From NCBI RefSeq assembly GCF_001012825.1, contig NZ_LCZJ02000030.1, forward strand, positions 95,872 through 159,871: a DNA stretch of 64,000 nucleotides, written 5' to 3'. This document shows positions 9,184 to 19,352 of this stretch, piece after piece. How positions within the stretch are numbered: the stretch's first letter is position 1; every line of letters begins with the position of its first letter. Below the pieces are notes generated by a model. That model searched no databases. It saw only the letters and a list, made by a program, of their open reading frames with translations, and was not told the DNA's origin. The translations under genes were made by a program, and so were the position numbers. The stretch is from Paenibacillus etheri. Lineage in GTDB: Bacteria > Bacillota > Bacilli > Paenibacillales > Paenibacillaceae.

Positions 9184-10064
9184 TAAGCTTCTACCTCCTT
9201 GCTCTTCGTAATACGGACCTGAATCAAGGTGATAATCGCTACGATAACAAAGAACAGCAGCGCCTTAGCAGTACCCAGTCCGTAACGGTTGTTCAGGAAG
9301 GCTTCATTGTAAATATTCATTGCAACTGATTCAGTAGATTTGAACGGTCCACCTTTCGTTAAGGAAAGGTTAAGATCGAACATTTTGAAAGACCAAGAAA
9401 TGGCCAAGAACAAACCAATAGTTACAGCAGGCATTATTAATGGAACTACAATGTTGCGTAGTACCTGCCAACGGGAGGCACCATCAATATCAGCCGCTTC
9501 CAATACTTCTTTCGATACGTTACTGAGAGAAGCGATGTAGATGACCATCAGATAACCGGAAGACTGCCAAACAAAAACCATTACAATCGCCCAGAACCCG
9601 GTTGTTGCATCACCCAGCCAAGGAAGATTAAAGAACGACCAACCTGTGAGTTCTCCCATTGTTGCGAACCCTTTGATGAAGATAAATTGCCAGATGAACC
9701 CGAGCAACAATCCCCCAATAACGTTCGGCATAAAGAAAATGGTCCGAAGCATGTTACGTGTCTTTAATGGTTTCGTTAACAGATAAGCTAGGAAAAATCC
9801 TACCACGTTAGTCAAAATTACACCTAACACAGTAAATCTTACTGTAAACCAAAAGGAAGACCAGAAGTCGGGGTCATTCGTAAATATAGTGGAGAAGTTT
9901 TGAAATCCGACCCAACTTACATTACCGGATACACCGTTCCAGTCAGTGAAGGAGTAATACATCCCCATGATAAATGGGATAATCGTTATTAAGGTAAAAA
10001 ACAAGACTGCCGGACCAACGAAAAATGCCTGTTGACCTAACTGGGACAACTTAGTGCCGCGCAT
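9183..10064 (-). CDS. Sugar ABC importer permease (MalF type)
   Basis: 293 residues, six predicted membrane helices, with the EAA motif in VLEAADIDGASRWQVL (about residues 190-205). Partner of the MalG-type permease and the lipoprotein downstream. First gene of the operon: strong AAAGGGGGG ribosome site, and a divergent sensor kinase lies 135 bases away. Regulation by that kinase/regulator pair is inferred from position. Confidence 0.92.
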   Translation of the reverse strand: MRGTKLSQLGQQAFFVGPAVLFFTLITIIPFIMGMYYSFTDWNGVSGNVSWVGFQNFSTIFTNDPDFWSSFWFTVRFTVLGVILTNVVGFFLAYLLTKPLKTRNMLRTIFFMPNVIGGLLLGFIWQFIFIKGFATMGELTGWSFFNLPWLGDATTGFWAIVMVFVWQSSGYLMVIYIASLSNVSKEVLEAADIDGASRWQVLRNIVVPLIMPAVTIGLFLAISWSFKMFDLNLSLTKGGPFKSTESVAMNIYNEAFLNNRYGLGTAKALLFFVIVAIITLIQVRITKSKEVEA

Positions 10065-10199
10065 TTATTGTCCCCCCTTTCTTTTGCTCACTTACTTGTT
10101 TATGCTTTATACACATATTATCCGTTTTTTCGAGCGCACCTCACACCTACGGAAGTGATCTTTCAGGTGTAAAATATTGATCGGATGTGACAAATTTCG

Positions 10200-12020
10200 A
10201 TGAAATGGAACACAATTCGCACAAAAATGATCGTTTTCATCCTACTTCCAACGTTAATCTGTATTATGGCCACGATGTTTATAAGCTACCACTTTAGTAC
10301 CCAATCCTTAAGAACAAGAGCAGTAGATGAGAATACGAACCTTCTCTTTCAGGGCACTAAAAATATCGAAAGTCTAATTCAAGAAATCAATCGACTTTCC
10401 CTTATCGTCTATTCAGATTCAGAATTCTACAGATTGCTCGAAGCTGGATACGAGGATATGGCAGCCAATACACGGATTTATTCTTCCTTGAATTACATTT
10501 CATCATCTATGCCTGACGTATCTCAGGTCTATTTATACGGTGTCAAGGACAGCAAAGCCACTCTGCTCACCCAAAATACACCGAAACGTTGGCAGGGTAT
10601 TTCACCTTATCCTGACTCAAAGATCACTACCGATTCTGCGGTATCCATACAGAGTACGCATTTAAGTCATAGCTACGGCCTAACGGCACCGATCCCGCAA
10701 TTTATACCGGAGCCAGTATTTACCTTGCACAGGAGAATCGAAAGAGTCCCTACCACGAAGGCGCTTGGCTATCTGTCAATTGATGTCAAGCTAACGGCTC
10801 TGACCGACATCATCAGTCAGTTATATGATCAGAAGCAGGAGAACATCTGGCTGCTGGATGGCGACAGAAACATTATCTACGGGGACAATAGTGAAGAATA
10901 CGGCAAGAAACTGAATACAGCTTGGTACGATACGAATATCAGAGGAAATCAAAGCTCACAAGGATACTTTGAAGAGGAGAAAGCCATGTTTATTTACCAG
11001 AATATCGAAGGTCCAGGGTTAAATTGGACGCTGGTAAAGCAGATTCCGGTATCTTATCTTTTCCGAGAAGCCAATGAGGCGGCAACGATCAATATAGCAC
11101 TGTCGATCCTGCTGCTGATTACAATTACCACATTAACGATTCTGATCTCTTTTCGAATCACAGCCCCGATCAAGCAGTTGACCCGCTATATGAATCAGGT
11201 CCAAACCGGGAAACTTGATATCGATATCCGCCCCATGGGCAAAGACGAGATTGGTGTTGTTACAGAGCGGTTCCGCAGTATGATGGATACGATCAACAAT
11301 CTGATCCTGAGAGAATACAAGCTGGAATTAACTAATAAAACGAATGAACTGCGGGCTTTGCAAGCACAGATCAATCCGCATTTCCTTAACAACACTTTAC
11401 AGATTATCGGTACGCTTGCCCTGGAGCTTAAAGTACCCCAAATCTACTCTCTTCTTTCGGCGCTAGCGAAAATGATGCGCTACAGCATGTACAATGAGGA
11501 GAAGATTGTTACGGTTAAAGACGAACTAGATCATGTTAAAGCTTACATTGAACTACAGAAGGAACGTTTTGAAAATAAATTCAGTTTCCGTTACGATATG
11601 GAGGAATCTCTTTTTGAGACATTTATGCCTAAGATGATTCTTCAGCCCATTGTAGAAAACTATTTCAAACATGGCTTTAATCTTTCCCGCACGGATGGAT
11701 TCATTGAGATCACCGCAGCAAGAGTAAGTAACAAGCGGATGGAAATTTGTATTCAAAATAACGGAAATGCCATTCCTTCAGCGAAACTGGATCTTCTACG
11801 GCAGAAACTTCAACACTCCACTAGAACAGAAATAGATTTATTAAGAAACACTGAGCAAGACAAGGACGCCACAGGATCTGGCATTGGTCTGCCGAACGTT
11901 CTCGCACGTCTTAAGCTAGTATGCGGAGATAGTGCTATCTTGACAGTGGACAACCTCAGAGCAGGCGGAGTAGTTGTAAGACTGGAAATAGACATTATTG
12001 TGGAGCGTGAAACGATATGA
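10200..12020 (+). CDS. YesM-family sensor histidine kinase
   Basis: 606 residues: one N-terminal membrane helix, an extracellular sensor region of about 260 residues, a second helix (about 297-320), a HAMP linker, then the His_kinase domain with QINPHFLNN (phospho-accepting histidine about residue 393) and a HATPase domain with the N box QPIVENYFKHGF and G box GSGIGLPNVLARL. It probably senses binding-protein-bound or free sugar and phosphorylates the response regulator encoded next; the genes overlap (ATGA). No strong ribosome site precedes the ATG (only GGATGTGA). Divergent from the importer operon it likely controls. Confidence 0.92.
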   Translation: MKWNTIRTKMIVFILLPTLICIMATMFISYHFSTQSLRTRAVDENTNLLFQGTKNIESLIQEINRLSLIVYSDSEFYRLLEAGYEDMAANTRIYSSLNYISSSMPDVSQVYLYGVKDSKATLLTQNTPKRWQGISPYPDSKITTDSAVSIQSTHLSHSYGLTAPIPQFIPEPVFTLHRRIERVPTTKALGYLSIDVKLTALTDIISQLYDQKQENIWLLDGDRNIIYGDNSEEYGKKLNTAWYDTNIRGNQSSQGYFEEEKAMFIYQNIEGPGLNWTLVKQIPVSYLFREANEAATINIALSILLLITITTLTILISFRITAPIKQLTRYMNQVQTGKLDIDIRPMGKDEIGVVTERFRSMMDTINNLILREYKLELTNKTNELRALQAQINPHFLNNTLQIIGTLALELKVPQIYSLLSALAKMMRYSMYNEEKIVTVKDELDHVKAYIELQKERFENKFSFRYDMEESLFETFMPKMILQPIVENYFKHGFNLSRTDGFIEITAARVSNKRMEICIQNNGNAIPSAKLDLLRQKLQHSTRTEIDLLRNTEQDKDATGSGIGLPNVLARLKLVCGDSAILTVDNLRAGGVVVRLEIDIIVERETI

Positions 12021-13678
12021 AGGCGTTGATTGTTGATGATGAAGCAAGAGTTAGAAAGGCAGTTAGACTTCTTGTCGACTGGGACGCACATCAAATAGAT
12101 GAGATTCTGGAAGCCGGAAATGGAAATGAAGCCATTGAAATTATTCGGCAAGTTAAACCAGCCCTAGTCATTATGGACATGATGATGGAATCCGGTAATG
12201 GCGTAGAGTTAATGACATGGGTAAACGAATTTGCCGGCAACATCAAATTCATTGTGGTTAGCGGACATAATGACTTCGAGTTCGTACGCCAGACCGTACG
12301 TCATGGTGGAATTGATTATATCCTTAAGCCCATTGAAGCGGAGGCAATAAATGTTGCAATCGCTAAGGCAGTGGCTGCCTGGCGTTCAGAGGACGCTGAC
12401 CGTAGCGAACGACAGAAGCAGAGCATCCAGCTTAATGAGTTCAAGCCCATCTACGGAGAAAAACTGTTATCCGCGCTAATCGATGATCCGATCAACTCGG
12501 AATTATCTCTCCGAAGATTGCGTAGCGATGGCATTATCCCGGAAAATGTCCACTCTTCACGCCTAATACTGGTGCAGACAGACACTGGAAATAGTCTCCT
12601 ACTAAAGCGTTTTGGAGGAGACACCGGGCTCATGAACTACGCTATCGTCAATATTTGCAATGAATTTTTACAAGGTCAGCATAAGGGTGTGTCTTTTCGT
12701 TACTGGGGAGGTCCTTCAGAGATTGCTATTATTCTGTGGGATATCCAAACGTCCGTTGCCGAGCTTATAGGTAGAATTAATCATGGTATCTATGCTACTC
12801 TGCAGGTCCGAATGCATTTCGGAATTAGCTGCATCGGCAGCCTGCCTAAACAATTACCTTATCAGCGTGCAGAAGTGGCCGAAGCCTTGCAACGTCGAAA
12901 TTTATTAATACATGAGGATTACTGCCATTATTCCACTTCCTCCGAAGAGTTTAAAGAGCGCAATGAAACCACAAAGACAGAAATTCACGGAAATGTAACG
13001 CCGACGATCTTTGCTCATGTAAAGGAAGATTGGAAAATGGCAGTCATCAGTGGAAGTCCTGATGTATTGTCCTCGGCAGCACAGCACTGGGTAGACGAGC
13101 TTAGCCGAAGCGGAATTGTTACACCGGAGATCCTGAACTCGTGGAAGAATGATGCACTCTTATTCCGTTCCCAGTTGGTACGGGAAACGTTAGGCCCCGA
13201 TGCTGATAGCGCACTAGCTGAGCTAGAACAGGCTGACCAGCTTCACCCAGCACCTTATACGAACGGTTACTCGTTCTCCTTATTTGCTTGGCGTGACTGG
13301 TCATTTGATCTGATGGAGCGAATGTCAGAAGTGATTGCAGCTAAACAAGCTAAAGAAAGCAATCCTATGCATGATATCGTGAAATATATCGAACTCAATT
13401 ACGCCTCGGATCTGTCCCTACAGGAGATTGCCGGAAAGTTCTTTGTTAGCCGCGAATATATTTCACGCCGATTCAAACAGGAATACGGCATTAATTTCTC
13501 CGATTTCATCGTTAACATCCGAATAGATAAGGCTAAATTGCTTATGCAGAACCCTCGGCTAAAGCTGTCGCAAATTTCTGAAATGGTCGGATTTCATGAT
13601 GTGAAGTATTTTAGCAAGGTATTCAAGAAACAGGTTGGTGCATCACCTAAGGACTATCGAAACCAGTTTAAAATTTAA
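12017..13678 (+). CDS. YesN-family response regulator with AraC DNA-binding domain
   Basis: 553 residues: N-terminal receiver domain (VDDEARVRKAV; phospho-accepting aspartate about residue 53 in LVIMDMMM; conserved lysine in DYILKPIEA), a long central region, and a C-terminal AraC helix-turn-helix pair (about 455-553, ending GASPKDYRNQF). Overlaps the kinase gene by four bases, so the pair is co-translated. Expected to activate the divergent galactoside importer; the target is inferred from proximity. Confidence 0.92.
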   Translation: MKALIVDDEARVRKAVRLLVDWDAHQIDEILEAGNGNEAIEIIRQVKPALVIMDMMMESGNGVELMTWVNEFAGNIKFIVVSGHNDFEFVRQTVRHGGIDYILKPIEAEAINVAIAKAVAAWRSEDADRSERQKQSIQLNEFKPIYGEKLLSALIDDPINSELSLRRLRSDGIIPENVHSSRLILVQTDTGNSLLLKRFGGDTGLMNYAIVNICNEFLQGQHKGVSFRYWGGPSEIAIILWDIQTSVAELIGRINHGIYATLQVRMHFGISCIGSLPKQLPYQRAEVAEALQRRNLLIHEDYCHYSTSSEEFKERNETTKTEIHGNVTPTIFAHVKEDWKMAVISGSPDVLSSAAQHWVDELSRSGIVTPEILNSWKNDALLFRSQLVRETLGPDADSALAELEQADQLHPAPYTNGYSFSLFAWRDWSFDLMERMSEVIAAKQAKESNPMHDIVKYIELNYASDLSLQEIAGKFFVSREYISRRFKQEYGINFSDFIVNIRIDKAKLLMQNPRLKLSQISEMVGFHDVKYFSKVFKKQVGASPKDYRNQFKI

Positions 13679-13689
13679 TTAATACCACG

Positions 13690-13793
13690 CTACGAGAAAA
13701 CGGTAGTCTTCCTTTATGGAAGACTACCGTTTTCTCGTATAAATATAAAGATAATGTACAGCGTGAAACTTATACTTTCTTATATTTTTAAAA
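13690..13793. repeat. Hairpin-bearing dispersed repeat, copy 1
   Basis: A near-perfect palindrome (ACGAGAAAACGGTAGTCTTC and its complement around CTTTATGG; 13691-13738) followed by a conserved AT-rich tail containing GATAATGTACAGCGTG and CTTATATTTTTAAAAA. A clearly related copy lies at 53877-53978, with only five substitutions and one indel in the 55-base tail. Placed between convergent genes, the hairpin can also serve as a terminator. Confidence 0.75.
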
Positions 13794-14946
13794 AGGCGTC
13801 CGCAACCGTCTTACCGGCTATGCCGTTCGGGTGTGGGTCATCTGTTCCACTCATAAACTCCGGTCTGATTCGATGATCATCTGGTGCAGGCAACGACAAT
13901 AGGCTCGCTATATCAAACACACGGCTCACACCTATAGGTGGATTGGACAAGATCTCATGATTCACCTTGCGCCAAGTCTCTTCTCTTTCCCCCTGGAAAT
14001 TGAATGGAGGTACCGTACCTAGAATAATACTAGCTTCAGTATTTGCCCCCTTGATCTTAGAAATAATAGTCGTCAAATCACCAAGAAGCTCATCCGCCGA
14101 ACGGCAGCCAATATCAATATCATTCACTCCAAGTACGATCATCACTTCATCACTTTGCTTAGCTTTGTGTAGCCATGGACCATCCGCGGCAACATCATAA
14201 GCTCTAGCCCAACCCGAGCCGATATTCCATACACCAATATCTGTACCAAGACCAGCCGCAATTCTCGCGACCCAATATTCGTACTCATCCTTTAATGTCC
14301 GCACACCTTGAGTAATCGAATCGCCCAAGAATACTAGTTTCTTGGTCACAGATTTCTTATACCCAATAAAACTTGGCAGTACCAAAAGATTATCAGACGC
14401 TGTAAAACCATCCGCTGATTCTTGTGCGGCAAGATTTCCGGGTGCGTCATAAGCTGTTGCCAGCATACCCTCTACATTGAAAGGAATCGATTTACCCCCA
14501 GCGAGCGTCTTAATCGTCCACGTAAACGCCAAGTAATGACCCTCCGGTAGAACAATACTTGTCTCATCACTCCAGAAACATTCCCCAGCCGCAACGGCTT
14601 TAAAGGCGTTGCCTTCAAAGGTAACAGCATGTTGTGTATTTTCAGTAATCGTTCCGTCTGGTTCAGTTCCTCCGTCAGCGATATAAGCTGTCTCGATAAC
14701 CCAGTCTCCTCCAGGTTCACTGCCTACAGCTTCTTGCCCTTGATCCCATGTAGAATCCACCGCGTTACTGTGCCAGAACTTTAGCTTCAACGTACCATTC
14801 TCCCTTAAACGAATATAAGTCCGGAAGGTATGTGTAAATGGTTCTTGCCTATTCATTATAAAATTCGCTGCAGTTGAAAGAACCGTTGCTGAGGTATAAT
14901 CCGTCTGGTTCAATACTCCACTTCCCTTTGTTAAATTAGTATCCAT
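13780..14946 (-). CDS. SGNH/GDSL-type carbohydrate esterase
   Basis: 388 residues. An N-terminal beta-sandwich-like region (about 1-190, with HSNAVDSTWDQG) precedes an SGNH hydrolase domain. Block I FLGDSITQG carries the nucleophile serine near residue 209, block III GVNDI the oxyanion asparagine, and block V DDPHPNG the catalytic aspartate and histidine near 370. No signal peptide, so likely deacetylates imported acetylated sugars. GGGGGAAACT precedes the ATG. The adjacent alpha-xylosidase gene upstream on the same strand suggests a shared role in hemicellulose oligosaccharide breakdown. Confidence 0.88.
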   Translation of the reverse strand: MDTNLTKGSGVLNQTDYTSATVLSTAANFIMNRQEPFTHTFRTYIRLRENGTLKLKFWHSNAVDSTWDQGQEAVGSEPGGDWVIETAYIADGGTEPDGTITENTQHAVTFEGNAFKAVAAGECFWSDETSIVLPEGHYLAFTWTIKTLAGGKSIPFNVEGMLATAYDAPGNLAAQESADGFTASDNLLVLPSFIGYKKSVTKKLVFLGDSITQGVRTLKDEYEYWVARIAAGLGTDIGVWNIGSGWARAYDVAADGPWLHKAKQSDEVMIVLGVNDIDIGCRSADELLGDLTTIISKIKGANTEASIILGTVPPFNFQGEREETWRKVNHEILSNPPIGVSRVFDIASLLSLPAPDDHRIRPEFMSGTDDPHPNGIAGKTVADAFLKI

Positions 14947-14975
14947 AGTTTCCCCCGTTATTCATTAAGATTGTA

Positions 14976-15041
14976 ACACTAAAACCTCTCATATAAACCA
15001 GGGAACGGATCGTCCACCCAGTTTACAAGAGAGGTTATGGC
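14976..15041 (-). terminator. Terminator after the alpha-xylosidase gene
   Basis: Two-part hairpin: outer arms ACCTCTC / GAGAGGT and inner arms AAACTGGG / CCCTGGTTT. On the minus strand it ends in GAGAGGTTTTAG. It separates the alpha-xylosidase from the esterase gene. Confidence 0.6.
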
Positions 15042-15069
15042 TATATCAATATGCTTTGAGAAAACGATC

Positions 15070-17391
15070 TTATTTCAGTGTAATTGTAAACGATACGGAT
15101 TTCGCACCTGCGTTTACTTTTACTGTAGTTTCATCTACTTGCTCCGCGCCTTCTACAGAAGAGATAGCTCCCAGATCTTTAAGGGAAAGCGAGAATTCTT
15201 TACCGCTTCCTTCTGCAGTAACCGTTACGATGCTGCCTTTACGGTCAGCCTTCACCGTCAATTCAGGAGCGCCTTTGAGATCACGAACCGTTGCAGAAGT
15301 GCCAGTGCCATCTTCAAGCGAATACAGGCCAAATTTCACGCCGGCCGCATAGTCGTAATCCGGTTTGTTATCGACACTGCCGATTGCCAGCAAGGAGTTC
15401 TGACGAACGAACAATGGCAGGCTGAAGAAATCATATTTCTCTTTACGCCAAGACCCTCCTTGTACAGTTTCACCACTAAGTAGGTGTGTCCAGCGACCAG
15501 CCGGCAAGTAGTATTTCACTTCTCCGTTTTCTTGGAAGATTGGAGCTACGAGCAAAGAATCACCCAGCATATATTGACGATCAAGCACTTCGCAAGTTGG
15601 ATCTTCCGGGAATTCCATAACCATTGCCCGCATAGAAGCCCAGCCATGCTCTGCAGCCTGTCCAGCTACATCATACAGATAAGGCATCAAGCTACATTTA
15701 AGCTTAGTGAAATAGCGAGTTACATCACAAGCTTCATCATCATACGCCCAAGGCACACGGTACGAAGTACTACCATGCAGACGGCTGTGGCTGGACAATA
15801 ATCCAAAGGCCAACCAACGTTTGAATACATGCGCAGGAGCCGTGTTCTCGAAGCCGCCGATATCATGACTCCAGAAGCCGAAACCGGACAATCCTAGGGA
15901 CAATCCACCGCGAAGGCTCTCTGCCATGGATTCATAATCTGCATAGCAATCACCGCCCCAGTGAACTGGGAACTGTTGGCCACCAGCAGTTGCAGAACGT
16001 GCGAACAATGCTGCTTCATTCTTACCAAGCTTCTCTTCAAGTACTTCAAATACCACTTTGTTGTACAGTTGAGTGTAATAGTTATGCATTTTCATCGGAT
16101 CAGATCCGTCAAAGTAAACTACATCAGTAGGAATACGTTCGCCGAAGTCTGTCTTGAAGCTGTCTACACCCATATCTACCAAATCACGCAGGTAGCCGGC
16201 ATACCATTCACAAGCCGCAGGGTTAGTGAAGTCCACTAGTGCCATGCCCGCTTGCCACAAATCACATTGATAAACGTCGCCGTTAGGTTTTTTGAGCAGA
16301 TAACCATTTTTCTTGCCTTCTTCAAACAAGCGGGAACGTTGTCCGATATAAGAATTGATCCATACGCAAATCTTCAGGCCTTTATCTTTCAGGCGTTTCA
16401 GCATGCCTACCGGATCAGGGAATACGCGCTCATCCCACTGGAAATCGGTCCATTGATATTCACGCATCCAGAAACAATCGAAGTGGAATACGCTCAGCGG
16501 CAAATCTCGCTCTGCCATCCCATCTACGAAGGAGTTTACGGTTGCTTCATCGTAGTCGGTAGTGAAAGAAGTCGTCAGCCAAAGGCCGAAAGTCCATGCT
16601 GGCGGAAGTGCGGGCTTACCCGTGAGTGATGTATAGTTGCTGATAACTTCCTTAATGGTAGGACCATCAATCACGAAGTACTCTAGGCTTTCTCCAGATA
16701 CACTGAATTGCGCCTTTTTCACTTTTTCCGAAGCGATTTCATAAGAAACCAGCTCAGGATGGTTAACAAATACGCCATAACCTTTGCTGCTTACATAGAA
16801 AGGAACGTTCTTATATGCTTGCTCGGAGCTAGTACCACCGTCTTTGTTCCAAAGATCTACGGTCTGCCCATTCTTTACAAAAGCGGTAAAACGCTCGCCC
16901 AGACCGTATACGAATTCGCCTACACCGAGATCCAGCTCTTCACGCATATACGTGTTGCCGTCTTGATCCGTAATATAAGCCATTGATTTGTAACCGCTAC
17001 CTGTAATTCTCTCGTCACCATGATAGAAATCCACTGCCCATTGCTGGCCTTTGCGAATCACTACACGAAGTCCGCCGCTGACCAGCACAGTCTCCGAATC
17101 GGTTTCTTCAATCTTAACGTGATCTCCGGTACCTTTCGTGAGTTCGAATACTGGACCGCGTTCTTGTACGCCATCATGATGAATAATCTTAACCCCTACC
17201 ACACCCGGAAGCGGGGAATGAAATTTAACAGTAAGCAGGGTTGAATTCAGCGTTGCTGAACGTCCTGTGATTGGAGTCGTTTGAGTAATTGCTGTTAATC
17301 CTTCTGGAGTCTTTTCTACAACATAATTTTGAACTGCGCCGTTAATCGTGATACCATCACGCACCAGCCAGAGACCATCAGTAAATTTCAT
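15070..17391 (-). CDS. yicI: GH31 alpha-xylosidase (YicI type)
   Basis: 773-residue glycoside hydrolase family 31 enzyme. The catalytic nucleophile is in SFKTDFGER (about residue 414) and the acid/base aspartate in FWSHDIGG (about 508), with N-terminal and C-terminal beta-sandwich domains. The segments KPNGDVYQCDLWQAGMALVD and GLGERFTAF match alpha-xylosidases of the YicI type, which release xylose from isoprimeverose and xyloglucan oligosaccharides. The frame extends 28 codons upstream, but an AAAGGTGG site directly before the ATG at 17391 fixes the start. A divergent AraC regulator is the probable activator. Confidence 0.92.
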   Translation of the reverse strand: MKFTDGLWLVRDGITINGAVQNYVVEKTPEGLTAITQTTPITGRSATLNSTLLTVKFHSPLPGVVGVKIIHHDGVQERGPVFELTKGTGDHVKIEETDSETVLVSGGLRVVIRKGQQWAVDFYHGDERITGSGYKSMAYITDQDGNTYMREELDLGVGEFVYGLGERFTAFVKNGQTVDLWNKDGGTSSEQAYKNVPFYVSSKGYGVFVNHPELVSYEIASEKVKKAQFSVSGESLEYFVIDGPTIKEVISNYTSLTGKPALPPAWTFGLWLTTSFTTDYDEATVNSFVDGMAERDLPLSVFHFDCFWMREYQWTDFQWDERVFPDPVGMLKRLKDKGLKICVWINSYIGQRSRLFEEGKKNGYLLKKPNGDVYQCDLWQAGMALVDFTNPAACEWYAGYLRDLVDMGVDSFKTDFGERIPTDVVYFDGSDPMKMHNYYTQLYNKVVFEVLEEKLGKNEAALFARSATAGGQQFPVHWGGDCYADYESMAESLRGGLSLGLSGFGFWSHDIGGFENTAPAHVFKRWLAFGLLSSHSRLHGSTSYRVPWAYDDEACDVTRYFTKLKCSLMPYLYDVAGQAAEHGWASMRAMVMEFPEDPTCEVLDRQYMLGDSLLVAPIFQENGEVKYYLPAGRWTHLLSGETVQGGSWRKEKYDFFSLPLFVRQNSLLAIGSVDNKPDYDYAAGVKFGLYSLEDGTGTSATVRDLKGAPELTVKADRKGSIVTVTAEGSGKEFSLSLKDLGAISSVEGAEQVDETTVKVNAGAKSVSFTITLK

Positions 17392-17518
17392 TGTGTACTT
17401 GCCACCTTTCAATTTGGTGTTTATAGTTGCATTATACCGATAAAAAATGAACAGAACTAATACTATATAGCTCATTTATAACACTATTCTGATGTTTTAT
17501 CTGAAAGGAGTGGCATTT

Positions 17519-18409
17519 ATGGACCGTACAACCCAGAGTTTGCTAAAAGAAGACAGAGTTCATGGTGATAACATGTTTCCACTTGCAGCTTATTGGATAG
17601 AATTGCCGGCTGGAACACATGTACTTGATACCCATTGGCATGAAGAAGCGGAGTTTTTTATGCTGCTAGAAGGAGAAATTCTGTTTCAGGTAGACACCGA
17701 ATATTTCCCACTTAAAGCCGGTGAAGCTGTATTTATCGAGTCCGGTGATATTCATGCCGCCTATGTACTGAACGAAGACACACCATGCAAATTTTGTGCG
17801 CTCGTGTTTCTCCCTGATCTTCTGGCAAGTGCCCAATATGATGCGATCCAGCAGAACACCATCTTACCCCTTCAGGAGAAAAGACAAAGCTTTCCTCGCC
17901 ACCTTACGCCGGCCGTGCAATGGCAACAAGAACTTCTGCGACACTTAGAGCGTATGATGGACGCCTACGCTGCGCAATCTCCTGGGTTTGAAGCTTTTAT
18001 TAAAGGCACACTTCTCATCATGCTCTCGCAGATTGCTCCAGAAGATCGTTTTGTAAACCGTAGCCAGTTGGATGATGCTGATACTACTAAGATCAATCGT
18101 CTTAAAAAGATTATTCTCTATATTCAGGATAACTATCAGGAGCCGATTCGAACCCGTGATCTCTCTGAGCTGATTCCCATGAGCGAAGGACAGTTCTGCC
18201 GCTTTTTCAAAGAAATGACCCGAAAGACTCCAGTGGATTACATTAACTCTTACCGGATTCGCCAAGCCGCCGATCTACTGCAACAAAGCGACAGAAAAAT
18301 ATCCGACATCGCATTCGAAGTCGGATTTGATAATGTAAGCTATTTTATTAAAGTGTTTCGCAGAGCGATGAAATGCTCACCCTCGGAGTTTAGGAAAGGG
18401 GCCCGTTGA
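17519..18409 (+). CDS. Cupin-AraC transcriptional regulator
   Basis: 296 residues. N-terminal cupin fold (HWHEEAEFFMLLEGEI, about residues 38-55) for ligand binding, C-terminal AraC double helix-turn-helix (about 195-296, with GFDNVSYFIKVFRRAM). Divergent from the alpha-xylosidase, so probably its activator. A GAAAGGAG site eight bases before the ATG at 17519 sets the start over an earlier in-frame ATG at 17492. Confidence 0.9.
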   Translation: MDRTTQSLLKEDRVHGDNMFPLAAYWIELPAGTHVLDTHWHEEAEFFMLLEGEILFQVDTEYFPLKAGEAVFIESGDIHAAYVLNEDTPCKFCALVFLPDLLASAQYDAIQQNTILPLQEKRQSFPRHLTPAVQWQQELLRHLERMMDAYAAQSPGFEAFIKGTLLIMLSQIAPEDRFVNRSQLDDADTTKINRLKKIILYIQDNYQEPIRTRDLSELIPMSEGQFCRFFKEMTRKTPVDYINSYRIRQAADLLQQSDRKISDIAFEVGFDNVSYFIKVFRRAMKCSPSEFRKGAR

Positions 18410-18513
18410 CATCTCGCTGTTCGACTTTGCTAACGGCTCTCTTTATTAATTCTTCCTGTTGATCTACCGATATATTATAGATAGATCTTATCGTCGCAGG
18501 AGGATAATGAACC

Positions 18514-19329
18514 ATGCATATAATGAATATGACCTCATCTATGGGAACGAGGTTTAATGTATCTGTTAGTCACCAAACTAACGATAAAACCATGAAATCA
18601 AACAGCAATACTAGTGGTAATGGTAATGGAGACAAATTATCGATAAGCAAATCTGCAAAAGCAGCGTTTCAAAATCAATCCAAAATGGACGGAATGGTTA
18701 ACTCCCTGCTTAAACAAAAACAAAGTATCATCGACAGTAAAAACAGTCTGATTGAAAGAACTACCAAAAGTTCACATAACCTCGATTCTATTCAAGATCA
18801 ACTTAAGGAGTTCGACAAGCAGCTCCAAACGATTGACCAACAAATTGCAAAATACACCTTCGAAGAGCAACAAAAGAACTTAGAAAATACTCAAAAAGAA
18901 AATCAAACGGATGAACCTAAAACCGAGCAAGAGATACAAAACGAAAGATTGAATACGATTGTTTCTGTAAGCCAAGATGTTACCCAAATGGAGGTAGTTT
19001 CTTCTACCCACACTAAGATGCGTGGCGAGGCTAAAGTTCTGACCAAGGAAATAGAGCTGGATGAGGCTCGTTCTACTCATTCCGCAACAGCCAAACGGGA
19101 GCAGTTATCCAAAATCGAAGATAAAATATCGGAAATGAACGAAACGTTAGGCGATGCCATGAAAGACACAGGAGATAAAATTAAAGATCAGATCGATAAA
19201 GCAGGTTCAACAGAAATTAAACCTTCTGAAGAGAGTACCAATGAGCGGACAGAAAAATTAGCCTCCTATCAAGAAATCCAGCGTTTAGCCGAAGACTCTG
19301 ATGAGTCGCAGCTAGAAATACTAATCTAA
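18514..19329 (+). CDS. Coiled-coil protein of unknown function
   Basis: 271 residues, strongly hydrophilic, rich in Lys, Glu, Gln, Ser and Thr, with no membrane segment or signal peptide. A disordered Asn/Gly/Ser-rich stretch (about 30-45) precedes a long heptad-like coiled coil (about 60-230, IDSKNSLIERTTKSSHNLDS and onwards). I do not recognise the family. Its own AGGAGG ribosome site lies ten bases upstream and a strong terminator follows, so it seems to be a single-gene unit. The coiled coil suggests a structural or scaffolding role, which is only inference. Confidence 0.7.
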   Translation: MHIMNMTSSMGTRFNVSVSHQTNDKTMKSNSNTSGNGNGDKLSISKSAKAAFQNQSKMDGMVNSLLKQKQSIIDSKNSLIERTTKSSHNLDSIQDQLKEFDKQLQTIDQQIAKYTFEEQQKNLENTQKENQTDEPKTEQEIQNERLNTIVSVSQDVTQMEVVSSTHTKMRGEAKVLTKEIELDEARSTHSATAKREQLSKIEDKISEMNETLGDAMKDTGDKIKDQIDKAGSTEIKPSEESTNERTEKLASYQEIQRLAEDSDESQLEILI

Positions 19330-19352
19330 CAAAGACAAGATGCTCTATATAG

